From positions 1 to 19,039 of the forward strand of contig CAYNFH010000131.1 of NCBI GenBank assembly GCA_964396385.1: a stretch of DNA of 19,039 nt. Reading direction: 5' to 3'. Under the pieces are notes generated by a model that saw nothing but the letters and a program-made list of their open reading frames with translations, did no database searches and was not told where the DNA came from. Origin of the DNA: CAYNFH01 sp964396385 (GTDB lineage: Bacteria; Armatimonadota; Chthonomonadetes; Chthonomonadales; CAJBBX01). Below, piece after piece: positions 7,583 through 14,435 of the stretch (its first letter is position 1; each line of letters starts with the position of its first letter). A program made the translations under genes and the position numbers.

Positions 7583-10432
7583 CTACTTTCCTCCGGTTTG
7601 AAGGTCACGCAAGGCCTTGCCAAGGTCATCCAGGGCTTTGTTGTACTCCTGCTCGCGCTGGCGGGCGCGCTGGTAGGCGTCATTGGCCTTCCGGATGAGA
7701 GCGGACATGGACGGCGGCGCTCCACGCGGACCTGGAGCCGCTCCGGAAGTGGCCTGGGCCGCAGCTCCGCCCATCGGCGCCTGGCCGATGAGGGCCGAGA
7801 TAGCTCCCTCCAGGTCCGGGCGCATGGCGACTTTGTCGCCGCTGGCGACGATTACTTGCTTTATCTCCGGTATGGAGGCCGCTCCGCTGCCGGCGCCCTG
7901 GACGTACACAGGGGCCACGTAGAGCAGCGTCTTCTCCACCGGAATAACCAGCAGATTGCCGAAGGTGAGCTTGGAGCCCTGCTGGCCGTTCAGCGTCTGG
8001 AACTCCGAGACAGCCGGCTGGCTCTTCATCTGGTTCATGATCTGCTGCGGTCCGTTTACGGCCTCCCCCTTGGGGAATCGATAGACCACGAGCTGGCCGT
8101 AGTCCTCCGGATCGCACTTGGCGCACATCCAGCCCGCAATGTTCTGCGTGTTCTGAGGCTGGAACGGAGTCATGATAAGGAACTCTGTGCGGGACTCGCC
8201 GGGGAGCCGCATCATTACGTAGTAGGGCGCCATGCGCGGGCTGGACGAGCCGGAGTAGGCCTGCACGTCCGCGGAGGGAGTGGGATCTACAGGCACTTCC
8301 CAGGCATCATCCTTCCGGTAGTAGGCCAGCGCATCCGTAACGTGGTAGTTGGTGTAGATGTCTCGCTGGAACCGGAACAGGTCCTCAGGGTACCGTATGT
8401 GCGCCCGCAGCCCGGCTGGCATCTGGTCGATTGGAGTGAATAGGCGCGGGAAGATGCGCTGCCAGGTCTGGAGGATGGGGTCCTTCGGATCCGAGACGTA
8501 GAGCGTGACCGTACCGTCGTAGGAATCGACCACCGCCTTCACGGAGTTGCGGATGTAGTTGAACTCCTCGACCACGTCTTCGTACACGGTCCCTGCGTCC
8601 GTGGGCTTGGAGTATGGGTAACGGTCCGTAAGAGTATAGCAGTCCAGTATCCAGTAGATCCTGCCCTGGTAGATGACCGAATACGGGTCTCTGTCCAGGT
8701 TCAGGAAGGGCGCCAGGGTCTGTACGCGGTCCCGGATGTTCCGGCGGAAGAGGATTCGGCTCTGGTCTGTGAGGTCGCCTGAGAAGAGCATATTGGTGTC
8801 GCCTAGACGGATGGACCAGGCGGTCTTAACCAGCTCGGAGGAGAGGCGCACGCCCGCCTTGCCAGTGTAGCGGGTCTCCACGTTTGCGGAGCTGGTCGGT
8901 GACGGATAATCGAACTCGCTCTGGCGCGTTCCTACGAAAACGTAGTCCCGGTCGAGCTCTCCGAAGTAGACCTGGGGATGGTCCAGCTTGAGCGCGGGCT
9001 CGCCGGATTGCGGCGGAATCTGGCTGAGCAGGTAGTCCGGCAGCCCCTCCGGGTCCACGCGGTTGACGGGGCTCACCACCGCGCCGTAGCCGTGCGTGAA
9101 CTGGAGGCGGCGGTTCTGCCACGTCTGCGCTACCTCCTGCAAGAGGGAGGAGTCCAGCTCGCGCGGCCCGATCATCACCTGCCGGTAGCCATCGGACAGG
9201 TTGTAGCGGTCCACGTCGATGTTATAGTCGCCGGTCTGCCCGCCCCAGCCGTTCGGGAGGTCGAACCGATAGTACTGCTTGAACCGCTGCTTGGAGGAGT
9301 AGACCTGGGCGAGCTGGGGCCAGTCCCAGAGGCGGATGTTGTCCAGCGTCGGTTTGTCCTGGGCCAGAGCGGCGCCTGTTACGGCACCCGCGCCGGAGAA
9401 CGGCTGTACCTGTACCTGGGCCAGATTGTAGGCTGCCCGGGTGGAAGCCAGGTCCCTCGCGATATAGGGCTGCTCCCTGTCAAACTGGTTGGGTACGACG
9501 CTGAAGCGCTGCACGAGGCTCGGGACGAGGCCGGAACCCACCAGCGAGACGACCGCCCACAACGCGAGACCCGCGAGCGGCAGCCGGAACGCCCGGCCGG
9601 ACCAGATGTTGATATAGCAGAGCAGCGCGGTCAGCGCCATGCAGGCCATCTGCAGGTGAATGGCGGGAAGGCGGGCGTGCAGGTCCGTGTAGCCCGCGCC
9701 GTAGAAGGCATTGTTGTCCGCGTAGAGCAAGTCGTAGCGTGACAACGCGTAGGTGCACGCGTAGAGGGCCGCGGCGGTGCCGAGCAGCGCAAGCAGATGC
9801 CTGCGCACGTGCGGCGCGAAAGTCGGCACCGTATTGGCGAGGAAATCCAGCGCGCCGTCGCTGTAGTGGATAATCGCCACGCCGACCGTGGTGATCGCCA
9901 GCGTGAGTAGCGCCCAGTTCAGCAGATAGGTGAGGAAGGGCAGGCGAAACACGTAGAAGCCGATCTCGTTGTGGAATACAGGGTCGGTTGTCCCGAACCG
10001 GCCGGCGTGCGTAAACTGCAGGTACTCCGGCCAATGGCCGACCGAGTTGCCCGCGATAATGAAGGCGACGAGGATAGATCCTCCAAGCGCGCCCCATCTG
10101 GCGACGCTGAGCGCAACTTCCCGGACCTGCTCGCGCTCTCGATCGAAGACTCTCGGCCGGGGCCGGTCCACATTCATGCGCTGCGCCAGCCACAGGTTGG
10201 TATAGCAGAAGAGGAAGAAAAGCAGGCCGAAGCCTAGAAAGAGTGCCACCTTGGTCTTCAGGATGGTGCGGTACACCTCCGCATGGCCCAGTTCGTTGAA
10301 CCAGAGCCAGTCGGTGAAGAGCGTGACAAGCTGGTAGCCGAAGAGGATGCAGAAGAGCAGGGCCACCAGAAAGGCTAAGCGCGCCCCGCGGAGGGCAGGA
10401 GACGGACCTCCGGGAATTGTGCGAACGGCCAA
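7583..10432 (-). CDS. UPF0182 family large membrane protein
   Basis: About 949 residues, normal for UPF0182 (COG1615), a conserved membrane family of unknown function. The N-terminal third carries seven hydrophobic segments (about 19-39, 62-82, and five more up to about residue 310). A large, probably extracytoplasmic domain follows, with the recognisable blocks DPYSVIYQGRIYWILDCYT and YSKPTDAGTVYEDVVEEFNYIRNSVKAVVD. The C-terminus (about 900-949) is a Pro/Ala linker and a charged coiled coil (RKANDAYQRARQREQEYNKAL). The start is uncertain. TTG 10432 has GAGGAG 6 nt upstream and is preferred; an in-frame GTG 10462 would add ten residues but lacks a ribosome binding site. An extended -10 (10488-10496) precedes it. 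Confidence 0.92.
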   Translation of the reverse strand: MAVRTIPGGPSPALRGARLAFLVALLFCILFGYQLVTLFTDWLWFNELGHAEVYRTILKTKVALFLGFGLLFFLFCYTNLWLAQRMNVDRPRPRVFDREREQVREVALSVARWGALGGSILVAFIIAGNSVGHWPEYLQFTHAGRFGTTDPVFHNEIGFYVFRLPFLTYLLNWALLTLAITTVGVAIIHYSDGALDFLANTVPTFAPHVRRHLLALLGTAAALYACTYALSRYDLLYADNNAFYGAGYTDLHARLPAIHLQMACMALTALLCYINIWSGRAFRLPLAGLALWAVVSLVGSGLVPSLVQRFSVVPNQFDREQPYIARDLASTRAAYNLAQVQVQPFSGAGAVTGAALAQDKPTLDNIRLWDWPQLAQVYSSKQRFKQYYRFDLPNGWGGQTGDYNIDVDRYNLSDGYRQVMIGPRELDSSLLQEVAQTWQNRRLQFTHGYGAVVSPVNRVDPEGLPDYLLSQIPPQSGEPALKLDHPQVYFGELDRDYVFVGTRQSEFDYPSPTSSANVETRYTGKAGVRLSSELVKTAWSIRLGDTNMLFSGDLTDQSRILFRRNIRDRVQTLAPFLNLDRDPYSVIYQGRIYWILDCYTLTDRYPYSKPTDAGTVYEDVVEEFNYIRNSVKAVVDSYDGTVTLYVSDPKDPILQTWQRIFPRLFTPIDQMPAGLRAHIRYPEDLFRFQRDIYTNYHVTDALAYYRKDDAWEVPVDPTPSADVQAYSGSSSPRMAPYYVMMRLPGESRTEFLIMTPFQPQNTQNIAGWMCAKCDPEDYGQLVVYRFPKGEAVNGPQQIMNQMKSQPAVSEFQTLNGQQGSKLTFGNLLVIPVEKTLLYVAPVYVQGAGSGAASIPEIKQVIVASGDKVAMRPDLEGAISALIGQAPMGGAAAQATSGAAPGPRGAPPSMSALIRKANDAYQRARQREQEYNKALDDLGKALRDLQTGGK

Positions 10433-10438
10433 GAGAGG

Positions 10439-10444
10439 CTCCTC
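10439..10444 (-). promoter_or_regulatory. GAGGAG ribosome binding site deciding the UPF0182 start
   Basis: GAGGAG on the minus strand is followed by 6 nt and TTG (10432-10430). This is the only good site near the N-terminus and argues for a TTG start rather than GTG 10462. Confidence 0.45.
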
Positions 10445-10487
10445 GTGGACTGGCCCAGGCACGTCAGCGCGGGATGGGCTCAGCCTC

Positions 10488-10496
10488 AGTATAACA
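10488..10496 (-). promoter_or_regulatory. Extended -10 promoter of the UPF0182 gene
   Basis: The minus strand reads TGT-TATACT, an extended -10. The transcription start would be near 10481. The place where a -35 would fall (about 10511-10516) is occupied by a heptamer array rather than a TTGACA-like box. Confidence 0.5.
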
Positions 10497-10507
10497 CGAA
10501 GGGCAAT

Positions 10508-10535
10508 GATGAGGGATGAAGGATGAGGGATGAAT
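10508..10535. repeat. Heptamer tandem array (GATGARG x4) over the UPF0182 -35 region
   Basis: Four tandem 7-bp units: GATGAGG, GATGAAG, GATGAGG, GATGAAT. The period matches the heptamers inside the fused aldolase gene but the unit differs. A shorter pair (CCGCTCT, CCGCTCC) follows at 10551-10564. Confidence 0.75.
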
Positions 10536-10584
10536 TCGGATTCCGGTATCCCGCTCTCCGCTCCTAGTCTTCACTTGCTCGATT

Positions 10585-11031
10585 ATGCTAGACGTGATTC
10601 CGGTGATTTTGGTTTGCGCAGCGATTCTGGCCGGGGGATATGCGGCCCTCGGGGCCGCCGCGCGGCGCCAGCAGCGGTTGGAGCGCGGCGCGGGAGCCTT
10701 CACTTCCGCGCGGATCTCCTTCCTTGGCACCTACACCCAGGCTTTCCAGCGCTGTCTAGACCTGCTGCAAGCGCTGAACGCGGAGCTGCTGAGCGCCGAC
10801 CCTTCGCGGGGAATCCTAACCGCGGGAACCCCGCCCTACGGGTGGGCGCTGGGCTGTACAGTGCGGCTGTCGCTCCAGACCCAGGAGGGGGTGACCTTCG
10901 TGACGGTGGAGGCCGCCCCGTCGGTCAACCCCCTGGGTGGCGCCGAGGCGCGGCGCCTCGTCAGGCGGTTCCTGCAGCTCTGGGAGCGGCTTCCTGCGCC
11001 CACCCGGACGGCGGGTACAATGGGTCAGTGA
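10585..11031 (+). CDS. Small membrane-anchored hypothetical protein
   Basis: I do not recognise this 148-residue protein by name. Residues 4-25 (VIPVILVCAAILAGGYAALGAA) are one N-terminal transmembrane anchor. The remainder looks like a small alpha/beta domain: helix (TYTQAFQRCLDLLQALNAEL), DPSRGILTAGTP strand, VRLSLQTQEGVTFVTVEAAP strands, and a final helix (AEARRLVRRFLQLWERL). That helix-strand-strand-helix order is common in small envelope proteins. ATG 10585 has no clear ribosome binding site. The gene ends 19 nt before sucD, and the sucD -10 element lies in its last codons. Confidence 0.65.
   Translation: MLDVIPVILVCAAILAGGYAALGAAARRQQRLERGAGAFTSARISFLGTYTQAFQRCLDLLQALNAELLSADPSRGILTAGTPPYGWALGCTVRLSLQTQEGVTFVTVEAAPSVNPLGGAEARRLVRRFLQLWERLPAPTRTAGTMGQ
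11016..11021 (+). promoter_or_regulatory. Possible -10 element (TACAAT) for sucD
   Basis: TACAAT lies inside the end of the preceding ORF, about 30 nt before the sucD start. Its context GGGTACAATGGG resembles the TGCTACAATGGG element at 17965. No convincing -35 is seen, although TTCCTG (10991-10996) is 19 nt upstream. Confidence 0.35.
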
Positions 11032-11050
11032 CAGCAGGCGGGAGCGTAGC

Positions 11051-11929
11051 ATGAGCATACTCATCGATGAATCGACGCGGGTGATCGTGCAGGGGATCAC
11101 CGGCCGCGAAGGGTCGTTCCATACGGGTCAAATGCTGGAGTACGGGACCAGGGTGGTCGGAGGTGTCCGTGCCGGCAAGGGCGGCACCAGGTCCGAGCAC
11201 GGCCTTCCCATCTTTAATACGGTTAAGGAGGCCGTGGAGGAGACCGGGGCCAATGCGTCGATGGTGATTGTGCCTGCTCCGAGCGCGGCGGACGCCATCC
11301 TGGAGGCGAACGCGGCGGGGCTGGAGGTCATCGTCGCCATCACCGAGCTGGTTCCGGTAGCAGACATGATCTCCGCCCTCCGCATCATTAAGATGGGCGG
11401 CGCGCGCCTCATCGGCCCCAACTGCCCGGGGCTCATCTCACCCGGCAAGTGCAAAATAGGCATCTTGCCCGGCGACGTATTCACGCGCGGCTCGGTGGGG
11501 CTGGTCTCGCGCTCCGGCACCCTCACCTACGAGATCGTGGACGAGCTGACGCGGGCCGGACTGGGCCAGTCCACCTGCGTGGGCATCGGCGGAGACCCTA
11601 TGCTGGGCACCACCTTCATCGATGTGCTGCCGCTCTTCGAACGGGACCCGGAGACGGAAGTGGTGGTGATGGTGGGGGAGATCGGCGGCTCGGATGAAGA
11701 GGTAGCGGCGGAATACATCAAGACGATGACCAAGCCCGTGGTCGGCTTCATCGGAGGGCGGACGGCGCCGCCCGGCAAGCGGATGGGCCACGCCGGGGCG
11801 ATCATCAGCGGGAAGACGGGAACTCCGCAAGCGAAGGTGGAGGCGCTCCAGGCGGCCGGCGTTCCTGTGGCGGACACGACCCACCAGATCCCGGAGCTAG
11901 TCCGGCAGGCGCTCGGCCGCGGGCGGTAG
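11051..11929 (+). CDS. sucD: Succinate--CoA ligase (succinyl-CoA synthetase) alpha subunit
   Basis: A 292-residue protein, the normal length for SucD (TCA cycle: succinyl-CoA + NDP/ADP + Pi to succinate + CoA + NTP/ATP). Visible features: CoA-binding GITGREGSFHT (15-25), IGPNCPGLISP (121-131), the conserved Glu E210 (VGEIGGSDEE), and the phosphorylated His H247 in GKRMGHAGAIISG. ATG 11051 has GGGAG (11040-11044) 6 nt upstream; reading further upstream would overlap the preceding gene. The beta subunit gene sucC, usually directly upstream with an overlap, is absent here. The alternative is a related acyl-CoA synthetase alpha chain, but the motif fit to SucD is very good. Confidence 0.92.
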   Translation: MSILIDESTRVIVQGITGREGSFHTGQMLEYGTRVVGGVRAGKGGTRSEHGLPIFNTVKEAVEETGANASMVIVPAPSAADAILEANAAGLEVIVAITELVPVADMISALRIIKMGGARLIGPNCPGLISPGKCKIGILPGDVFTRGSVGLVSRSGTLTYEIVDELTRAGLGQSTCVGIGGDPMLGTTFIDVLPLFERDPETEVVVMVGEIGGSDEEVAAEYIKTMTKPVVGFIGGRTAPPGKRMGHAGAIISGKTGTPQAKVEALQAAGVPVADTTHQIPELVRQALGRGR

Positions 11930-11946
11930 AGCGAGGTGTTGCTGAC

Positions 11947-11969
11947 GCCAGAGGCAAGATCCCTCTGGC
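11947..11969. terminator. Bidirectional terminator-like hairpin between convergent sucD and the TolB-like gene
   Basis: GCCAGAGG (11947-11954) and CCTCTGGC (11962-11969) form a perfect 8-bp stem with a 7-nt loop in the 48-nt gap between two convergent stop codons. There is no T tract on either side, so it may act as an mRNA 3'-end stabiliser or need Rho. Confidence 0.5.
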
Positions 11970-11977
11970 TGTGGGGC

Positions 11978-13306
11978 CTACGGCCGTGTACCCGCCGACG
12001 CGGGCACTTTGGGGCGGTGCGGGACAGAGTGAAGCTGGCGGTTCGGCAGACGCAGCATGAGGATCTCGGAGCGGATGAAGCGGTCCTTGTTACGGTCGAA
12101 AAACCTGCGGACCAGAGCGAGGTGTTTGCCGTCCGGGGACCATGCGATGGGAGATTCGGGCAAGTACTCCTCAATCTCGGCCACGCTCTTCCAGAACCAG
12201 ATGGGCTTGTGCTGGCCGGCAGGGATAGCTCTCATCAGTGTGTGACCGTAGGGATTGCTGTATAGGGACTTGGTTTCGTCATAGTCCTGAATCCTGAGGA
12301 GAGCGAGAATAACCAGCCCCTTCGGGCCGATTACCGTGCTTTCGTCCATCACGAGGTTCAGCTTCCAGGGGAGCCGCTCAGTCTTGCGGGTGCGCGGATC
12401 CAGCAGTGTCCAGGTGGTCGGCTGGGTTACGTCCATTCGCATCGGCGCGAGACCCGCCTGACAGATCAGCAGCCGCCCGTCCGCGCGGGGCGAGCAACTG
12501 AACTGCGGGACGTGATCTTCAGCGATCTGCTGCCATGCTACCGTTCCGTGCCGGTTCAGCATGCGGATGGATGTGAGTTCATTGTAATTTCCCAGCGATG
12601 ACGAGTCGACCACATAGGGGACACCACGGCAGGTGAGGATCGATTCGACCGCGTGTCCTTTCTGCAGAGCCAGGACGCGGTGGAGGGCCATGAACCCGAG
12701 GTCCAGCTCGGCGATGGACTCGTGCTCCGTGGCGAACTCGCCCGTTATGTAGGAGATGATCACGTAGGCGCGCCGTCCGTCCGGGCTGAAGCCCCGGCAT
12801 TCAAAGGAAGTGCCGGGAGGGGCGGGAAGCGTTCGCATCCTGGCGGTGGCGAGATTGTAAACGGCGAGCGGCGTGGGGCGCGACACTCCGTCTGGATCGG
12901 GGCTGACGAGCCGGGAGAAGACGATCCGCTTGCCGTCAGGCGAGAAGGCGGGTCGGAGGCCGTACGCGATGTGGCGCGGCGTCGAGCCGGAGGTGCGAAT
13001 GAGCAACACCTCCCCGGTGCCGTACCACCGGTTGGTCCGCCGGTGCCGCCGGAACCAGCGGTCTAACGGGACGTTGCCGGGCGGCTCCGCCTCCCCACCG
13101 TCGGGCCCATGCGCTCGCCGCACATAGACGAGGGAGCGGCCATCTGGAGAATAGGAGAGGCCGCTGATCTCAAAGTAGGGCTCGCGCCGGACCCACTCTA
13201 CAATGGGCTGCGGCAGGTTGGGCGCGGTGTGAGCGTTGGCCGGGGCGGCCATTGCGGCGCACAAAGTCATCAGGGCAACCACGCGAGCTCTGTTAAAGTA
13301 GGCCAT
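11978..13306 (-). CDS. Secreted TolB-like beta-propeller (PD40/WD40-like) protein
   Basis: A 442-residue exported protein. A signal peptide with ANA-H cleavage spans 1-24 (VVALMTLCAAMAAPANA). Five PD40-type blades are visible through their SPDG/DG cores: ISGLSYSPDGRSLVYV, LRPAFSPDGKRIVFS, CRGFSPDGRRAYVI, FSCSPRADGRLLICQ and IAWSPDGKHLALVRR. The fold predicts a periplasmic or extracellular propeller like TolB or the N-terminal half of prolyl oligopeptidases, but no peptidase domain follows. Function is unknown; binding of a protein or polymer partner is the usual role. ATG 13306 is chosen because the signal peptide starts there; the in-frame extension to 13393 covers a repeated intergenic sequence. 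Divergent from the IMPase gene. Confidence 0.78.
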   Translation of the reverse strand: MAYFNRARVVALMTLCAAMAAPANAHTAPNLPQPIVEWVRREPYFEISGLSYSPDGRSLVYVRRAHGPDGGEAEPPGNVPLDRWFRRHRRTNRWYGTGEVLLIRTSGSTPRHIAYGLRPAFSPDGKRIVFSRLVSPDPDGVSRPTPLAVYNLATARMRTLPAPPGTSFECRGFSPDGRRAYVIISYITGEFATEHESIAELDLGFMALHRVLALQKGHAVESILTCRGVPYVVDSSSLGNYNELTSIRMLNRHGTVAWQQIAEDHVPQFSCSPRADGRLLICQAGLAPMRMDVTQPTTWTLLDPRTRKTERLPWKLNLVMDESTVIGPKGLVILALLRIQDYDETKSLYSNPYGHTLMRAIPAGQHKPIWFWKSVAEIEEYLPESPIAWSPDGKHLALVRRFFDRNKDRFIRSEILMLRLPNRQLHSVPHRPKVPASAGTRP

Positions 13307-13354
13307 TAGCCTGGTTTCGGTGCTGTGCGACACTGGAGATACGCGGTTAGAAAA

Positions 13355-13420
13355 GAGTACGTACCGCAACCGTAAAGCAGGTCCCTCGTGCATCGGGATT
13401 ACAGATTGGTGCTGTCCGGG
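13355..13420. repeat. Imperfect direct repeat, copy A
   Basis: First of two diverged copies 79 bp apart in the 225-bp gap between the TolB-like and IMPase genes. Exact shared blocks are GAGTACGT (13355-13362), CGTAAAGCAG (13371-13380), TCGTGC, CGGGAT and GATTGGT, in the same order as in copy B. Roughly three quarters of positions agree by hand alignment. Confidence 0.65.
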
Positions 13421-13433
13421 CTACGGACGTAGG

Positions 13434-13500
13434 GAGTACGTGTTGCTGGCGTAAAGCAGACACTTCGTGCCCTCGGGATCAGGGATTGGTTCGGTGCGGG
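13434..13500. repeat. Imperfect direct repeat, copy B
   Basis: Second copy, with GAGTACGT (13434-13441), CGTAAAGCAG (13450-13459), TCGTGC, CGGGAT and GATTGGT in order. It ends just before the IMPase start region. The conserved blocks with variable spacers look like a duplicated regulatory module or an old tandem duplication. Confidence 0.65.
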
Positions 13501-13520
13501 TCGCGTCTCCATTATAGCTA

Positions 13521-13526
13521 AGAGGA
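13521..13526 (+). promoter_or_regulatory. AGAGGA ribosome binding site deciding a TTG start
   Basis: AGAGGA lies 5 nt before TTG 13532 and supports the TTG start of the IMPase-family gene. An AT-rich stretch (ATTATAG, 13511-13517) directly upstream could be a -10 element. Confidence 0.5.
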
Positions 13527-13531
13527 ACGGT

Positions 13532-14326
13532 TTGAAACCACCAGCGGATATTGAGTCGGTCAAGAGCATTGTGGTCGAGGCCGGGCGCCGGGCGCTGGAG
13601 CGGTGCGGAACCGTTCAGTGCGAGTACAAGGCGGACCAGAGCCTGGTCACCGCCGTAGACAAGGATACCGAGGAGTTCGTCCGCGCAGAGCTGCAGCGGC
13701 TGTACCCGGACCATGCGTTCATCGGAGAGGAGTTCGGCTTATTCGGGGACCCGGATGCGCCCCTGTGGGGGTGCGATCCCATCGACGGCACTACCAACTT
13801 CGTCTTCGGTCTGCCCCACTGGTGCGTATCGGTGGGGCTTATCTATGAGGGGGAGCCCGTTCTCGGCGCGGTCTACCTTCCCCGGATGGAGGAGCTCTTC
13901 TGGGGCGTGCGTGGAGAGGGATCATACTGCAATGGGGTGCGGCTTCAGGCCGCGGACCGGGATTCCATGCACGTGGAGGACACTATCTGCCTCACCAGCA
14001 ACAGCTCCAAGACCTTGAACACGGAGGCGATCCCCGGCCGGATCCGCTGTTTAGGCAGCATAGCCACCGAGCTGATCTATACGGCGCGCGGCAACCTCTG
14101 CGCTACGGTGGGATTGCGTGAGGGGATTACGGACATGGCCGCGGCGCTCTGTATCTGCCGCGAGGCCGGATGCGAGCTGGCGATGCTGTCAGGTCCCCCC
14201 ATCCACGTGCCGGACCTTGTCCGCGCCCGCCACACTTCCGATCACTTCGTCTGCGCTCCGCGCCGGTTCGTCGCATACCTACAGAGTATTCTGCGGCGGC
14301 GCAACCACGAATACATGAAGGGGTGA
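13532..14326 (+). CDS. Inositol monophosphatase family protein (SuhB-like)
   Basis: A 264-residue Mg2+-dependent phosphatase of the IMPase fold. Metal and catalytic residues are visible: GEE (65-67), D82-P-I-D85-G-T-T-N (82-89), and D201 in the C-terminal motif. The last motif reads ITDMAAAL rather than the usual WDxAAG, and the following Gly-rich segment is also atypical. The substrate may be inositol-1-phosphate, histidinol phosphate, FBP or PAP; the family is not predictable by motif alone. The start is TTG 13532 (AGAGGA 5 nt upstream). The last codons (M-K-G-stop) and stop TGA lie inside a GAAGGGGT octamer array. Convergent with the AhpD-like gene; a perfect 19-bp inverted repeat joins the two 3' ends. 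Confidence 0.9.
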   Translation: MKPPADIESVKSIVVEAGRRALERCGTVQCEYKADQSLVTAVDKDTEEFVRAELQRLYPDHAFIGEEFGLFGDPDAPLWGCDPIDGTTNFVFGLPHWCVSVGLIYEGEPVLGAVYLPRMEELFWGVRGEGSYCNGVRLQAADRDSMHVEDTICLTSNSSKTLNTEAIPGRIRCLGSIATELIYTARGNLCATVGLREGITDMAAALCICREAGCELAMLSGPPIHVPDLVRARHTSDHFVCAPRRFVAYLQSILRRRNHEYMKG

Positions 14327-14430
14327 AGGGGTGAGGTGTGGGCGCTGCCACAGAATCGCCCTGACCCCTCCGTCTAGCTAGAGCTGGAAAGGTCCGCTCT
14401 GCAGGATCGGGTCACCCCTTCACCCCTTCA
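14316..14430. repeat. Octamer arrays forming a perfect 19-bp inverted repeat between convergent genes
   Basis: The left arm (14316-14334) holds two GAAGGGGT octamers plus TGA. The right arm (14412-14430) is its exact reverse complement, so 19 bp pair across a 77-nt spacer. On the minus strand the right arm continues as GAGGGGGT, GAAGGGGT, GAAGGGGT from the AhpD-like stop codon. Each array has its G-rich strand as the sense strand of the gene it ends. It may act as a two-way terminator or 3'-end stabiliser. Confidence 0.8.
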
Positions 14431-14435
14431 CCCCC

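Noticed and set aside
8978..9742. 254-residue plus-strand ORF opposite UPF0182
   Set aside because: It is antisense to a family-typical coding region and has no recognisable domain.
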